Of a stretch of DNA of 21,973 bases, positions 13,738 to 21,000 are shown in pieces. This DNA is from an uncultured Tissierellia bacterium (GTDB taxonomy: Bacteria > Bacillota > Clostridia > Tissierellales > Peptoniphilaceae): positions 1 through 21,973 of the forward strand of contig CALAJY010000012.1 of the NCBI GenBank assembly GCA_937923265.1, written 5' to 3'. The position numbers and the translations under genes are program-made. The notes under the pieces are model-generated. The model searched no databases. It worked only from the letters and a program-made list of their open reading frames with translations, and was not told the origin of the DNA. The stretch's first letter is position 1. Every line of letters begins with the position of its first letter.

Positions 13738-14336
13738 TTACCAATTTGAAGAACAAATATGTGGATCGGGTTCTATTCTCACAGGAGGAAATCGCACAAA
13801 GGGTTCAGGAGCTGGGAAAGGAGATCACCGAGGAGTACAAGGACGATCGGGCGGACCTCCTTCTGGTGGGAATCTTGAAAGGCGCCTGCTTTTTTATGAC
13901 CGACCTGTTGAAGCAGATTGGCTTGGATGTGGAGATTGATTTCATGTCAGTTTCCAGCTATGGAGCGAGCACCGTATCCTCCGGAGACGTACGCATCATC
14001 AAAGATCTCCAGCAGCTCATCACGGGCAAGAACATCATCATCGTGGAGGACATCATCGATACGGGATATACGCTCGATTATCTCACCAAAAATCTGAAGC
14101 AGCGTGGTGCAAAATCGGTCAAGATCGCCGCCCTTTTGAACAAGGAGGCGAGACGCGTTGTTGACCTCCACGGAGATTATATCGGCTTTGAAATTCCCGA
14201 TGAGTACGTGATCGGTTACGGGCTGGATTTCAACCAGAAGCTTCGCAACCTCCCCTATGTAGCCACCTTAAAGCCGGTCTACTACCGGGAAGACAATCCC
14301 AAGACCAAACAGCTTATGCAGGGCGACCGTAAATAG
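13734..14336 (+). CDS. hpt: Hypoxanthine phosphoribosyltransferase
   Basis: The 200-residue product carries the PRPP motif IIIVEDIIDTGYTLDYL (101-117), the flexible-loop SSYGASTVSSG (74-84) and the FEIPDEYVIGYGLDFNQ region found in bacterial HPRTs. It converts hypoxanthine (and guanine) plus PRPP to IMP (GMP) in purine salvage. I choose ATG 13734, with SD GGAGGAA at 13724-13730; a GTG at 13722 falls just before the SD. Start and tilS stop overlap as ATGA, implying translational coupling. The tilS-hpt-ftsH order is widely conserved in Bacillota. Confidence 0.96.
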   Translation: MITNLKNKYVDRVLFSQEEIAQRVQELGKEITEEYKDDRADLLLVGILKGACFFMTDLLKQIGLDVEIDFMSVSSYGASTVSSGDVRIIKDLQQLITGKNIIIVEDIIDTGYTLDYLTKNLKQRGAKSVKIAALLNKEARRVVDLHGDYIGFEIPDEYVIGYGLDFNQKLRNLPYVATLKPVYYREDNPKTKQLMQGDRK

Positions 14337-14344
14337 ACAGCAAA

Positions 14345-14358
14345 TTCCGAAATCGGAA
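14345..14358. promoter_or_regulatory. 14-base palindrome between hpt and ftsH
   Basis: TTCCGA-AA-TCGGAA is an exact inverted repeat in the 48-base gap before ftsH. It is not CIRCE, a CtsR site or a LexA box, which are the usual stress operators in this phylum. It may be an operator for a local regulator or a small RNA hairpin; no T run follows, so it is not a terminator. No clear -35/-10 pair is seen beside it. Confidence 0.35.
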
Positions 14359-14384
14359 CGAAAACGAGAAGAATGAGGAGATTC

Positions 14385-16247
14385 ATGAAGAATAGAAAAG
14401 GGAACTTTCGGATGATCCTGAGTTATTTCCTGCCGCTCCTTTTGATTGTGGCGATCATCACGCTGTTCAATCAAAATGCACAGGTGCCGGATCGAATGAC
14501 CCATGGGAAGCTCATCCAAGAATTTAAGAACAACAATGTGAAGAGTCTTGTCTACGAAGGAGACAAATTGAAGGGCGTCCTGAAGGATGCAAAAAACAGC
14601 ACCTTTGAGGTGGTGATTCCTTCCGCGTATTTCCCGACATTTTACGAACAATACATTCAGGGAAAGGTGGAGGATTCCTCCCTGGAGCTGGTTTTTAAAG
14701 AGGAACCCAAACCCAATGCCTTCCTTTTAATGCTCCCCGATCTGCTCTTCCTGGGACTCATGGGCTTTATGCTCTATTCGATGCTCAGGCGCACCAGCCA
14801 ACAGGCGGGAGGAATGAATAACTTCGGAAAGAGCCGCGCTCGGCTGGATCAAGGGGATGGCAAGCGCATCCGCTTCGCCGATGTGGCAGGGCTCAAAGAA
14901 GAGAAGGAAGAACTGGGAGAAATTGTCGATTTCTTGAAAAATCCGGGGAAGTTCACCAACCTGGGCGCCAGAATTCCCAAGGGCGTTCTGTTGGTAGGAC
15001 CTCCGGGAACGGGGAAAACCTACCTTTCCAAGGCGGTGGCCGGAGAAGCGGGGGTCCCCTTCTACAGCATCTCGGGTTCCGACTTTGTGGAAATGTTCGT
15101 CGGTGTGGGTGCCTCTCGCGTCCGCGACCTCTTTGTGGAAGGAAAAAAGCACGCTCCTTGCATCATTTTTATTGACGAGATTGATGCGGTGGGGCGGCGC
15201 AGAGGTGCCGGCCTGGGTGGCGGCAATGACGAGAGGGAGCAGACCCTGAATCAGCTCTTGGTGGAGATGGATGGTTTTGATGTCAATGAGGGCATCATCA
15301 TCATGGCCGCCACCAACCGACCCGACATCCTGGATCCCGCCATCCTGCGTCCCGGCCGTTTTGACCGCCGGATCATGGTGGGAATGCCCGATGCAAAGGA
15401 ACGCGAAGAGATGATCCGGGTTCATCTGCGCAACAAGAAGGTCGCCGACGATGTGGACCTGAACGCCCTGGCTCGGCAGACGGCAGGCTTTACTCCCGCA
15501 GACCTGGAGAACATGACCAACGAGGCAGCGCTATTGGTGGCCCGGGAAAATCGATCGGTGATCGACATGGCAACCTTTGAAGAGGCCTGCATCAAGGTGA
15601 TGGCCGGTCCGGAGAAGAAATCCCGGGTTGTCATTCAAAAGGAGCGGGAGCTTACGGCTTACCATGAAGCGGGTCATGCCATCGTAACCCGGGCTCTGCC
15701 GGAGATGGATGAGGTCAATTTGATCACCATTGTTCCTCGCGGACAGGCGGGTGGTTTCACTTCCTTCCTTCCGGAGGATGATCGGCAGTTTATGTCAAAA
15801 TCCATGATGGAGAAGGAACTGGTTACCTATTTGGGCGGCCGGGCCGCCGAAGCGGTGAAGCTGGACGACATTTCCACAGGGGCTTCCAACGATATTGAGC
15901 GGGCAACGGGCATGGCGAGAAACATGATCGTGAAGTACGGCATGAGCCCCAACCTGGGACCGGTAACCTATGAAGAGGGAAGCAACAATGTCTTTTTAGG
16001 AAACGAATTGGGGCAGGTAAAGTCCTACTCCGAAAAAACGGCTCAGCAGATTGATGAGGAAATTCGGCAACTGATGACCAAGGCCTATGAGCTGGCCAAG
16101 AAGATCCTCCAGGCAAATGACCAGTTGCTGGAGGCGGTTGCACAGAAGCTGTTAGATGTGGAGACCCTGCGAAAAGAGGAGTTTGAACAGCTCTTCCGGG
16201 AACTGGGTCGCAGCTATAATTGGAAGGAAGGTGTCTTCAATGAATAG
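14385..16247 (+). CDS. ftsH: ATP-dependent zinc metalloprotease FtsH
   Basis: The 620-residue product has two N-terminal membrane segments (about 9-27 and 113-131) around an extracytoplasmic domain, then an AAA+ module with Walker A GPPGTGKT (205-212), Walker B IIFIDEID, the second region of homology ATNRPDILDPAILRPGRFDR, and an M41 protease domain with zinc motif HEAGH (427-431) and DDISTGASND carrying the third ligand. It extracts and degrades membrane and short-lived cytoplasmic proteins. ATG 14385 is four bases after GAGGAG; an alternative ATG at 14373 would add four residues. It follows hpt after 48 bases and overlaps the next gene by eight bases. Confidence 0.97.
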   Translation: MKNRKGNFRMILSYFLPLLLIVAIITLFNQNAQVPDRMTHGKLIQEFKNNNVKSLVYEGDKLKGVLKDAKNSTFEVVIPSAYFPTFYEQYIQGKVEDSSLELVFKEEPKPNAFLLMLPDLLFLGLMGFMLYSMLRRTSQQAGGMNNFGKSRARLDQGDGKRIRFADVAGLKEEKEELGEIVDFLKNPGKFTNLGARIPKGVLLVGPPGTGKTYLSKAVAGEAGVPFYSISGSDFVEMFVGVGASRVRDLFVEGKKHAPCIIFIDEIDAVGRRRGAGLGGGNDEREQTLNQLLVEMDGFDVNEGIIIMAATNRPDILDPAILRPGRFDRRIMVGMPDAKEREEMIRVHLRNKKVADDVDLNALARQTAGFTPADLENMTNEAALLVARENRSVIDMATFEEACIKVMAGPEKKSRVVIQKERELTAYHEAGHAIVTRALPEMDEVNLITIVPRGQAGGFTSFLPEDDRQFMSKSMMEKELVTYLGGRAAEAVKLDDISTGASNDIERATGMARNMIVKYGMSPNLGPVTYEEGSNNVFLGNELGQVKSYSEKTAQQIDEEIRQLMTKAYELAKKILQANDQLLEAVAQKLLDVETLRKEEFEQLFRELGRSYNWKEGVFNE

Positions 16248-16773
16248 TTCGCAACAGGTGAGTCAGGGAGCCGCCAAGGCGCAAGCTCCCCTTCTTTCCA
16301 ATCAATTGATCATCCTTCTCTATGCGGGCCTGCTCCTCTACTTTGCCTATGTGATGTACAAGGGAAACCGACAGAAGAAGAAACTCCAAGGAGCCCAGTT
16401 CGCCTACCGGCCAACACTCGGAAAACTTAACATGATCCTGTCTGTTTTTGTTCTTCTGGCAGGAGTCATGAGCATTGTGGCACACCAGTGGATTTCCGGA
16501 ATTTTAATGATGCTGGTTGTTGTCATGCTTTTTGTGAAAAGTCGGGAACCCGTTATTCTGGCAAAGAACGGAATCTTTGGGGATGATAAGTTCTATGCAT
16601 GGACGGAGGTCAAGCAATGGGCCTGGGACAAGCAGCGAGGAGACTTGGTGCTTTTGACCAAGGAATTTGGAAAAAATGAGGTTCGCAACATCATCCATGT
16701 GGGCCCGGATCATATGATGGAAGTCAACGAGAAGATTCGCGAATTGAAATTGAACAAAGGCAAAGCAAAGTAG
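16240..16773 (+). CDS. Membrane protein with C-terminal soluble domain, function unknown
   Basis: The 177-residue product has three predicted membrane segments (about 22-40, 63-80 and 83-100) with a basic loop (KGNRQKKKLQ) after the first, followed by a soluble domain of about 75 residues beginning ILAKNGIFGDDKFYAWTEV. The pattern of an 'NGI...W-x-W' strand followed by alternating strands recalls the DUF5673/PH-like membrane proteins of Firmicutes, but I cannot confirm this by eye. The ATG at 16240 has SD GGAAGGAAGG upstream and overlaps the ftsH stop by eight bases, so it is co-translated with ftsH. Location suggests a membrane-linked role near FtsH; nothing more can be said. Confidence 0.8.
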   Translation: MNSSQQVSQGAAKAQAPLLSNQLIILLYAGLLLYFAYVMYKGNRQKKKLQGAQFAYRPTLGKLNMILSVFVLLAGVMSIVAHQWISGILMMLVVVMLFVKSREPVILAKNGIFGDDKFYAWTEVKQWAWDKQRGDLVLLTKEFGKNEVRNIIHVGPDHMMEVNEKIRELKLNKGKAK

Positions 16774-16802
16774 GAGCTTCGGCGAAGGAGAAAAGGGGAA
16801 TC

Positions 16803-18413
16803 ATGGCAAAGTTTATTTTTGTAACCGGGGGTGTGGTCTCGGGAATCGGAAAGGGTATCAGTGCAGCCAGCATCGGAAGACTGCTCAAAGACAATGGATT
16901 TTCTGTTTTTATGCAGAAGTTCGATCCCTACCTGAATGTCGATCCGGGAACCATGAGTCCATATCAACACGGGGAGGTTTTTGTAACCCGCGATGGGGGA
17001 GAGACCGATCTGGATTTGGGACATTATGAACGCTTTATTGATGAGGAACTGACCAAGAATTCCTCCATTACCAGTGGTCGCATTTACAACACGGTGATCC
17101 GAAAGGAACGTGCCGGCGACTACCATGGCAAAACGGTGCAGGTGATCCCTCATGTCACCGATGCCATTAAGGCAAAGATCTACAAGGTTGCGGAGGAATC
17201 GGGAGCGGATTTCATCATCACGGAGATCGGAGGGACCGTCGGAGACATTGAGTCCCAGCCTTTTATCGAAGCCATTCGTCAGGTGCACTCCCAGAATCCG
17301 GAGGATGTGCTTTTTATTCACACCGTACTCATCCCCACGATCCCCGGGTCGGACGAGCTGAAAACAAAGCCCGCCCAGCATTCTTTCAAGGAGCTCATGA
17401 GCTTTGGCATCAAACCCGATATCTTTGTCCTTCGTGCTGCCCGTCCCATCACCGGGGAGGTGTTTGAAAAAATCTCCCTCTTCTGTGACCTTCCCCGGGA
17501 AGCCATTGTGGAATCGAAGAATGTCGATTTGATCTATGAGGTTCCCCTCGTCTTCCATGACCAGAAGATCGATCAATATATTTTAAAGTTTTTCCACATG
17601 ACCTCAAAGGCAGACCATGTCGGAGACTGGAAGGAAATGTGCGATCGCTTCAAAAAGGCAGACCAACCCGTTTCCGTGGCACTGGTGGGAAAGTACACGA
17701 AGCTTGCGGATGCCTACCTATCCGTGAATGAGGCCCTTTACGATGCGGGCTTCTCCCTCAGCGCGAAAGTTCGCATTCAGTATGTGAACAGTGAGAATCT
17801 AACGGAAGCCAATGTGGACCAAGAACTGGGCTTTGCGGATGCCATCATCATGCCGGGCGGCTTTGGAGAGCGCGGCATCGAGGGCATGGTCCTGTCTGTG
17901 AAATATGCAAGAGAGCACCGAGTTCCCTTCCTGGGCATTTGCCTGGGCATGCAAATCTCCCTGATTGAGGTTGCAAGAAATCTGCTTGGTTTCCAAGGAG
18001 CCTCCTCCACGGAATTCGACGGGGAGACCCCTTATCCTGTGATTCATCTTCTGGATAATCAAAAGGAGGAAGGAGATATTGGAGGAACCATGCGTCTTGG
18101 AAATGGCGACGTACATGTGGAAAAAGACAGCCTCTGTTACTCCCTCTACCAAAAACAGGACATCGTGGAACGCCATCGTCATCGGTACGAATTTAATAAC
18201 AAATATCGGGAAGAATACAAGGAGCGGGGTGGCATCCGTTTTGCGGGGATTAATCTCTCCTCCAATCATGTGGAGCTCATCGAGCGGACGGATCATCCCT
18301 ATTATGTTGCCTCCCAGTTCCATCCCGAATTCAAATCTCGTCCCAACCATCCCCACCCGCTGTTTGTCGGCTTGATTCAGGCAGCCCTGGATCAAAAAGA
18401 AGGGGATAAGTAG
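16803..18413 (+). CDS. pyrG: CTP synthase
   Basis: The 536-residue product has both parts of CTP synthase: the N-terminal synthetase with VTGGVVSGIGKGISAASIG (7-25), EIGGTVGDIESQPFIEAIR and the UTP-site region, and a C-terminal class I glutamine amidotransferase with nucleophile Cys380 (GICLGMQ) and His507/Glu509 (FHPEFKSRP). It makes CTP from UTP, ATP and glutamine. The length is normal. SD AAGGAG lies upstream of ATG 16803. The C-rich attenuator leader and GGGC start known for Bacillus pyrG are not visible; the gene follows the upstream membrane protein after 29 bases and may be read from the ftsH cluster. Confidence 0.98.
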   Translation: MAKFIFVTGGVVSGIGKGISAASIGRLLKDNGFSVFMQKFDPYLNVDPGTMSPYQHGEVFVTRDGGETDLDLGHYERFIDEELTKNSSITSGRIYNTVIRKERAGDYHGKTVQVIPHVTDAIKAKIYKVAEESGADFIITEIGGTVGDIESQPFIEAIRQVHSQNPEDVLFIHTVLIPTIPGSDELKTKPAQHSFKELMSFGIKPDIFVLRAARPITGEVFEKISLFCDLPREAIVESKNVDLIYEVPLVFHDQKIDQYILKFFHMTSKADHVGDWKEMCDRFKKADQPVSVALVGKYTKLADAYLSVNEALYDAGFSLSAKVRIQYVNSENLTEANVDQELGFADAIIMPGGFGERGIEGMVLSVKYAREHRVPFLGICLGMQISLIEVARNLLGFQGASSTEFDGETPYPVIHLLDNQKEEGDIGGTMRLGNGDVHVEKDSLCYSLYQKQDIVERHRHRYEFNNKYREEYKERGGIRFAGINLSSNHVELIERTDHPYYVASQFHPEFKSRPNHPHPLFVGLIQAALDQKEGDK

Positions 18414-18433
18414 GGGAGAACACAGTGATGGAG

Positions 18434-18461
18434 AAAAAGCCGGTTTTCACCGGCTTTTTTT
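18434..18461 (+). terminator. Intrinsic terminator after pyrG
   Basis: AAAAAGCCGG (18434-18443) pairs with CCGGCTTTTT (18450-18459) around a six-base loop, and the T run continues to 18461. It ends only four bases before the SD of the next gene, which is unusually close. Confidence 0.92.
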
Positions 18462-18475
18462 GAGAGGAGGAAAAG

Positions 18476-19459
18476 ATGGAGGCAAGATATTCAGGCTTTT
18501 TTTGCGATGTTCCCGGTTTTCTATTAGGAAACAATCAGGACATTCCGGGCGGCACCGGAGTAACGGTCATTCGCTGCCCGGAGGGAACCGTGGGCGGCGG
18601 AGAGGTCCGAGGAGGTGCACCGGGCAGTCGGGAGACGGATCTTCTCCGGCCGGAAAACACGGTGCAAAATGTTCATGCGGTGGTGTTAGCGGGAGGGTCT
18701 GCCTTTGGCCTTGCTGCCTGTGATGGGGTCATGAAACGGCTTAAAGAAGAGAATATCGGCTTTGAGACCGGCTATGGCGTCGTTCCCATCGTTCCCGGCT
18801 GTGTGCTCTTTGATCGGGGAGTGGGGGATGCCGATGCCTTCCCCACGGCGGAGATGGGTTATCGGGCCTGCCGTTTCGCTTCCAACGACGAGAATTCCCA
18901 TCGGATGGGAAACATCGGAGCGGGAACCGGCTGCAGTGTCGGCAAGCTTCACGGGGCGGATCGGGCGATGAAGTCCGGCTTGGGCCAGGCCAGCATGAGC
19001 AAGGGCGATTTGGTCGTCTCTGCCGTGGTCTGCGTCAATGCCCTTGGGGATGTCTTTGACTTTCTTCGTGACAATGAGCCCATTGCGGGTTTATTACAGG
19101 AAAATATGTGGTATGATTCTACAGTAGCGAATTTGCAGGCAACCTTCTGTCCTAACCTGGAAGGTAGGAACACAACGATTGGGGTTATCGCCTGCAATGC
19201 AAAGCTGGACAAGGCTTCCTGTTTGAAGCTTGCCCAGATGGCACAGGACGGCTATGCGAGAAGCATTCGTCCGGTGCATACTCCGGCAGATGGGGACACC
19301 ATCTTTACCCTGGCCGGGGGCGAGAAGGAATGCGATCTTCTCACGATCGGCGTGATGGCGCAGGAGGCCATGCAACGAGCCGTGGTCAACGCTTGCCTTT
19401 GTGCAGAAACCGCATATGGCTTGCCGAGCTACTCCTTTCTGCAACAGAATCGACAGTAG
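18476..19459 (+). CDS. P1-family peptidase (DmpA/NylC-type N-terminal nucleophile hydrolase)
   Basis: The 327-residue product belongs to the P1 (DmpA/BapA/NylC) family. The self-cleavage site is visible as GRN|TTIGVIACNAKL: cleavage between Asn232 and Thr233 would free Thr233 as the N-terminal nucleophile and give alpha and beta chains of about 232 and 95 residues. VTVIRCPEG (29-37), VVLAGGSAFGLAACDG (68-83) and NIGAGTGCSVGK (144-155) are other family segments. Members hydrolyse N-terminal D-, L- or beta-amino acid peptides or nylon oligomers. The SD AGGAGG (18465-18470) is strong. It follows the pyrG terminator and precedes the pantothenate pair by 48 bases. There is no signal peptide, so it should be cytoplasmic. 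Its substrate is unknown. Confidence 0.92.
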   Translation: MEARYSGFFCDVPGFLLGNNQDIPGGTGVTVIRCPEGTVGGGEVRGGAPGSRETDLLRPENTVQNVHAVVLAGGSAFGLAACDGVMKRLKEENIGFETGYGVVPIVPGCVLFDRGVGDADAFPTAEMGYRACRFASNDENSHRMGNIGAGTGCSVGKLHGADRAMKSGLGQASMSKGDLVVSAVVCVNALGDVFDFLRDNEPIAGLLQENMWYDSTVANLQATFCPNLEGRNTTIGVIACNAKLDKASCLKLAQMAQDGYARSIRPVHTPADGDTIFTLAGGEKECDLLTIGVMAQEAMQRAVVNACLCAETAYGLPSYSFLQQNRQ

Positions 19460-19507
19460 ACGGTGGTAATGACCGGCATCCCCAGAGGAGCCGGATCGGA
19501 GGAAAAA

Positions 19508-20119
19508 ATGACAGAAAATACGCATGAACCGTTTTTTACGGCAAAGAACATTGCAACCCTAGGGGTCTTTATCGCAATTATGCTCCTGCTGAGCTCGACC
19601 TCACTGGGCTACCTGCCCTTGGGGCCCATCTCGGTAACAACGATGCACATCCCGGTTCTAATCGGAGCGATTTATGGCGGAAGGAAGTATGGGTTGATTC
19701 TAGGGCTCGCTTTCGGGCTGAATTCTTGGATCAAGTCCATGCAAGGAGCCAGTGGTGCTCTCTCTTTTCTTTTCATGAACCCGGTGATCAGTATCTTACC
19801 CAGGGTATTTTTCGCCTTTGTAACCGGCTGGCTTGCCGAACTTTGGCGGAAGAGAAATCCCGTCTTGGCCTATGGGTTACCCGCTCTTGTGGGATCCCTG
19901 TTAAATACCATCTTGGTCATGGGGCTCATCTATCTCATTTATGCCCAACAATATGCTCAAGCAATGTCCATGGATTCGTCCGCCGTATTAGGCGCCGTTT
20001 TAACGATCTCATTCACCAATGGGCTACCGGAAGCATTGGCTGCGGGATTTGTATCGGTACCGGTGATGTCCGCGATTGATGTCGCCCAAAAAAGAAGAAA
20101 ACGGGCCACAAAAGCGTGA
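19508..20119 (+). CDS. ECF transporter S component, probably pantothenate (PanT-like)
   Basis: The 203-residue product is a polytopic membrane protein with about six hydrophobic segments. The segment TTMHIPVLIGAIYGG (about 45-59), followed by a glycine-rich helix with GLILGLAFGLNS, is the hallmark of ECF S components of the PanT/folate group (ECF_trnsprt family). S components bind one vitamin and work with a shared EcfA1A2T module encoded elsewhere. The gene lies 35 bases upstream of coaX, so pantothenate is the likely substrate; this comes from context, not from binding residues. I start at ATG 19508, with SD GGAGG at 19498-19502; an upstream ATG at 19463 has no SD. Confidence 0.85.
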   Translation: MTENTHEPFFTAKNIATLGVFIAIMLLLSSTSLGYLPLGPISVTTMHIPVLIGAIYGGRKYGLILGLAFGLNSWIKSMQGASGALSFLFMNPVISILPRVFFAFVTGWLAELWRKRNPVLAYGLPALVGSLLNTILVMGLIYLIYAQQYAQAMSMDSSAVLGAVLTISFTNGLPEALAAGFVSVPVMSAIDVAQKRRKRATKA

Positions 20120-20154
20120 GCCGTGGCCAAGAGTAGATTCTCGAGGGAGTTATT

Positions 20155-21000
20155 ATGGAAATATTGAGGGAGCCACACCCTTCGTTAAATCTCCTATTAA
20201 CGATCGATGTGGGGAATACAAATTGTACCTTTGGATTGTTTGATGGGGAGAAAATCACCCACCAATGGAGAATTCAAAGCAATCGCATCAAAACCAGTGA
20301 TGAGTATGGAATCGAACTGGAGATGATTTTGAATCATTTCTGTTACGACCGCACGGATATTAAGGATGTGATCATCGGATCCGTGGTCCCTGATCTGATT
20401 CATCGCTTCTCTGCGATGTCAAAGCGCTTTCTTCACATCGATCCCATGGTTGTCGGGGACAACACCAAAACCGGCGTTCCTCTCCGGCTGGACAATCCCA
20501 AGGAGGTGGGAGCGGACCGCATTGTGAATGTCGTCAGCGGCTTTGAATTTTATGGGGGCCCTCTCATCATTATCGACATCGGAACGGCCATCACCCATGA
20601 TGTGATTTCCGAGCGCGGAGAATACCTTGGTGGGTCCATTGCCCCGGGAATCGGGATTGCCTCCGAAGCGCTTTTCATGAAAACCGCAAAGCTCCCGAAA
20701 ATTGAATTGGTGTATCCAAAGAGCGGAATCGGTCACAATACCGTGGAAGCCATGCAGACGGGAATCGTTCTTGGCTTTATCGGTCTGATTGATCGCATCA
20801 CGGAGCAGATTATCAAGGAAGTGCAGGAGAGCGAAGGGAAACGCCCCCGGGTGATTGCCACGGGGGGCTATTCCTCTCTCATCGCCTTTAATTCCGCCTA
20901 CGTGGAAAAGGTGGACAAGGATTTGACCCTTCACGGTCTCCGACTCATTTATGAGAGGACGATGAAGGCACGGAAGTTGGAAGGAGAACGAAAAGCATGA
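20155..21000 (+). CDS. coaX: Type III pantothenate kinase
   Basis: The 281-residue product has the ASKHA-fold motifs of CoaX: TIDVGNTNCTFGLF (16-29, phosphate loop), VGADRIVN (118-125, catalytic Asp121) and DIGTAITHD (141-149), with EYLGGSIAPGI downstream. It phosphorylates pantothenate, the first step of CoA synthesis; type III enzymes are not feedback-inhibited by CoA and need a monovalent cation. The start at 20155 has SD GAGGGAG and gives 12 residues before the first strand that most homologues lack. No other ATG or GTG lies in that stretch, only a TTG at 20164, so the extension appears real. The stop overlaps the dus start as ATGA. Confidence 0.96.
   Translation: MEILREPHPSLNLLLTIDVGNTNCTFGLFDGEKITHQWRIQSNRIKTSDEYGIELEMILNHFCYDRTDIKDVIIGSVVPDLIHRFSAMSKRFLHIDPMVVGDNTKTGVPLRLDNPKEVGADRIVNVVSGFEFYGGPLIIIDIGTAITHDVISERGEYLGGSIAPGIGIASEALFMKTAKLPKIELVYPKSGIGHNTVEAMQTGIVLGFIGLIDRITEQIIKEVQESEGKRPRVIATGGYSSLIAFNSAYVEKVDKDLTLHGLRLIYERTMKARKLEGERKA

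Noticed and set aside
16774..16802. Bacillus-type pyrG attenuator leader
   Set aside because: The gap is 29 bases with no GGGC start or hairpin; the reiterative-transcription mechanism is not supported.
20104..20128. GGCCAC/GTGGCC hairpin at the end of the ECF S-component gene
   Set aside because: It lacks a T run and its left arm is within the coding region; not a terminator, and too short to claim a regulatory role.
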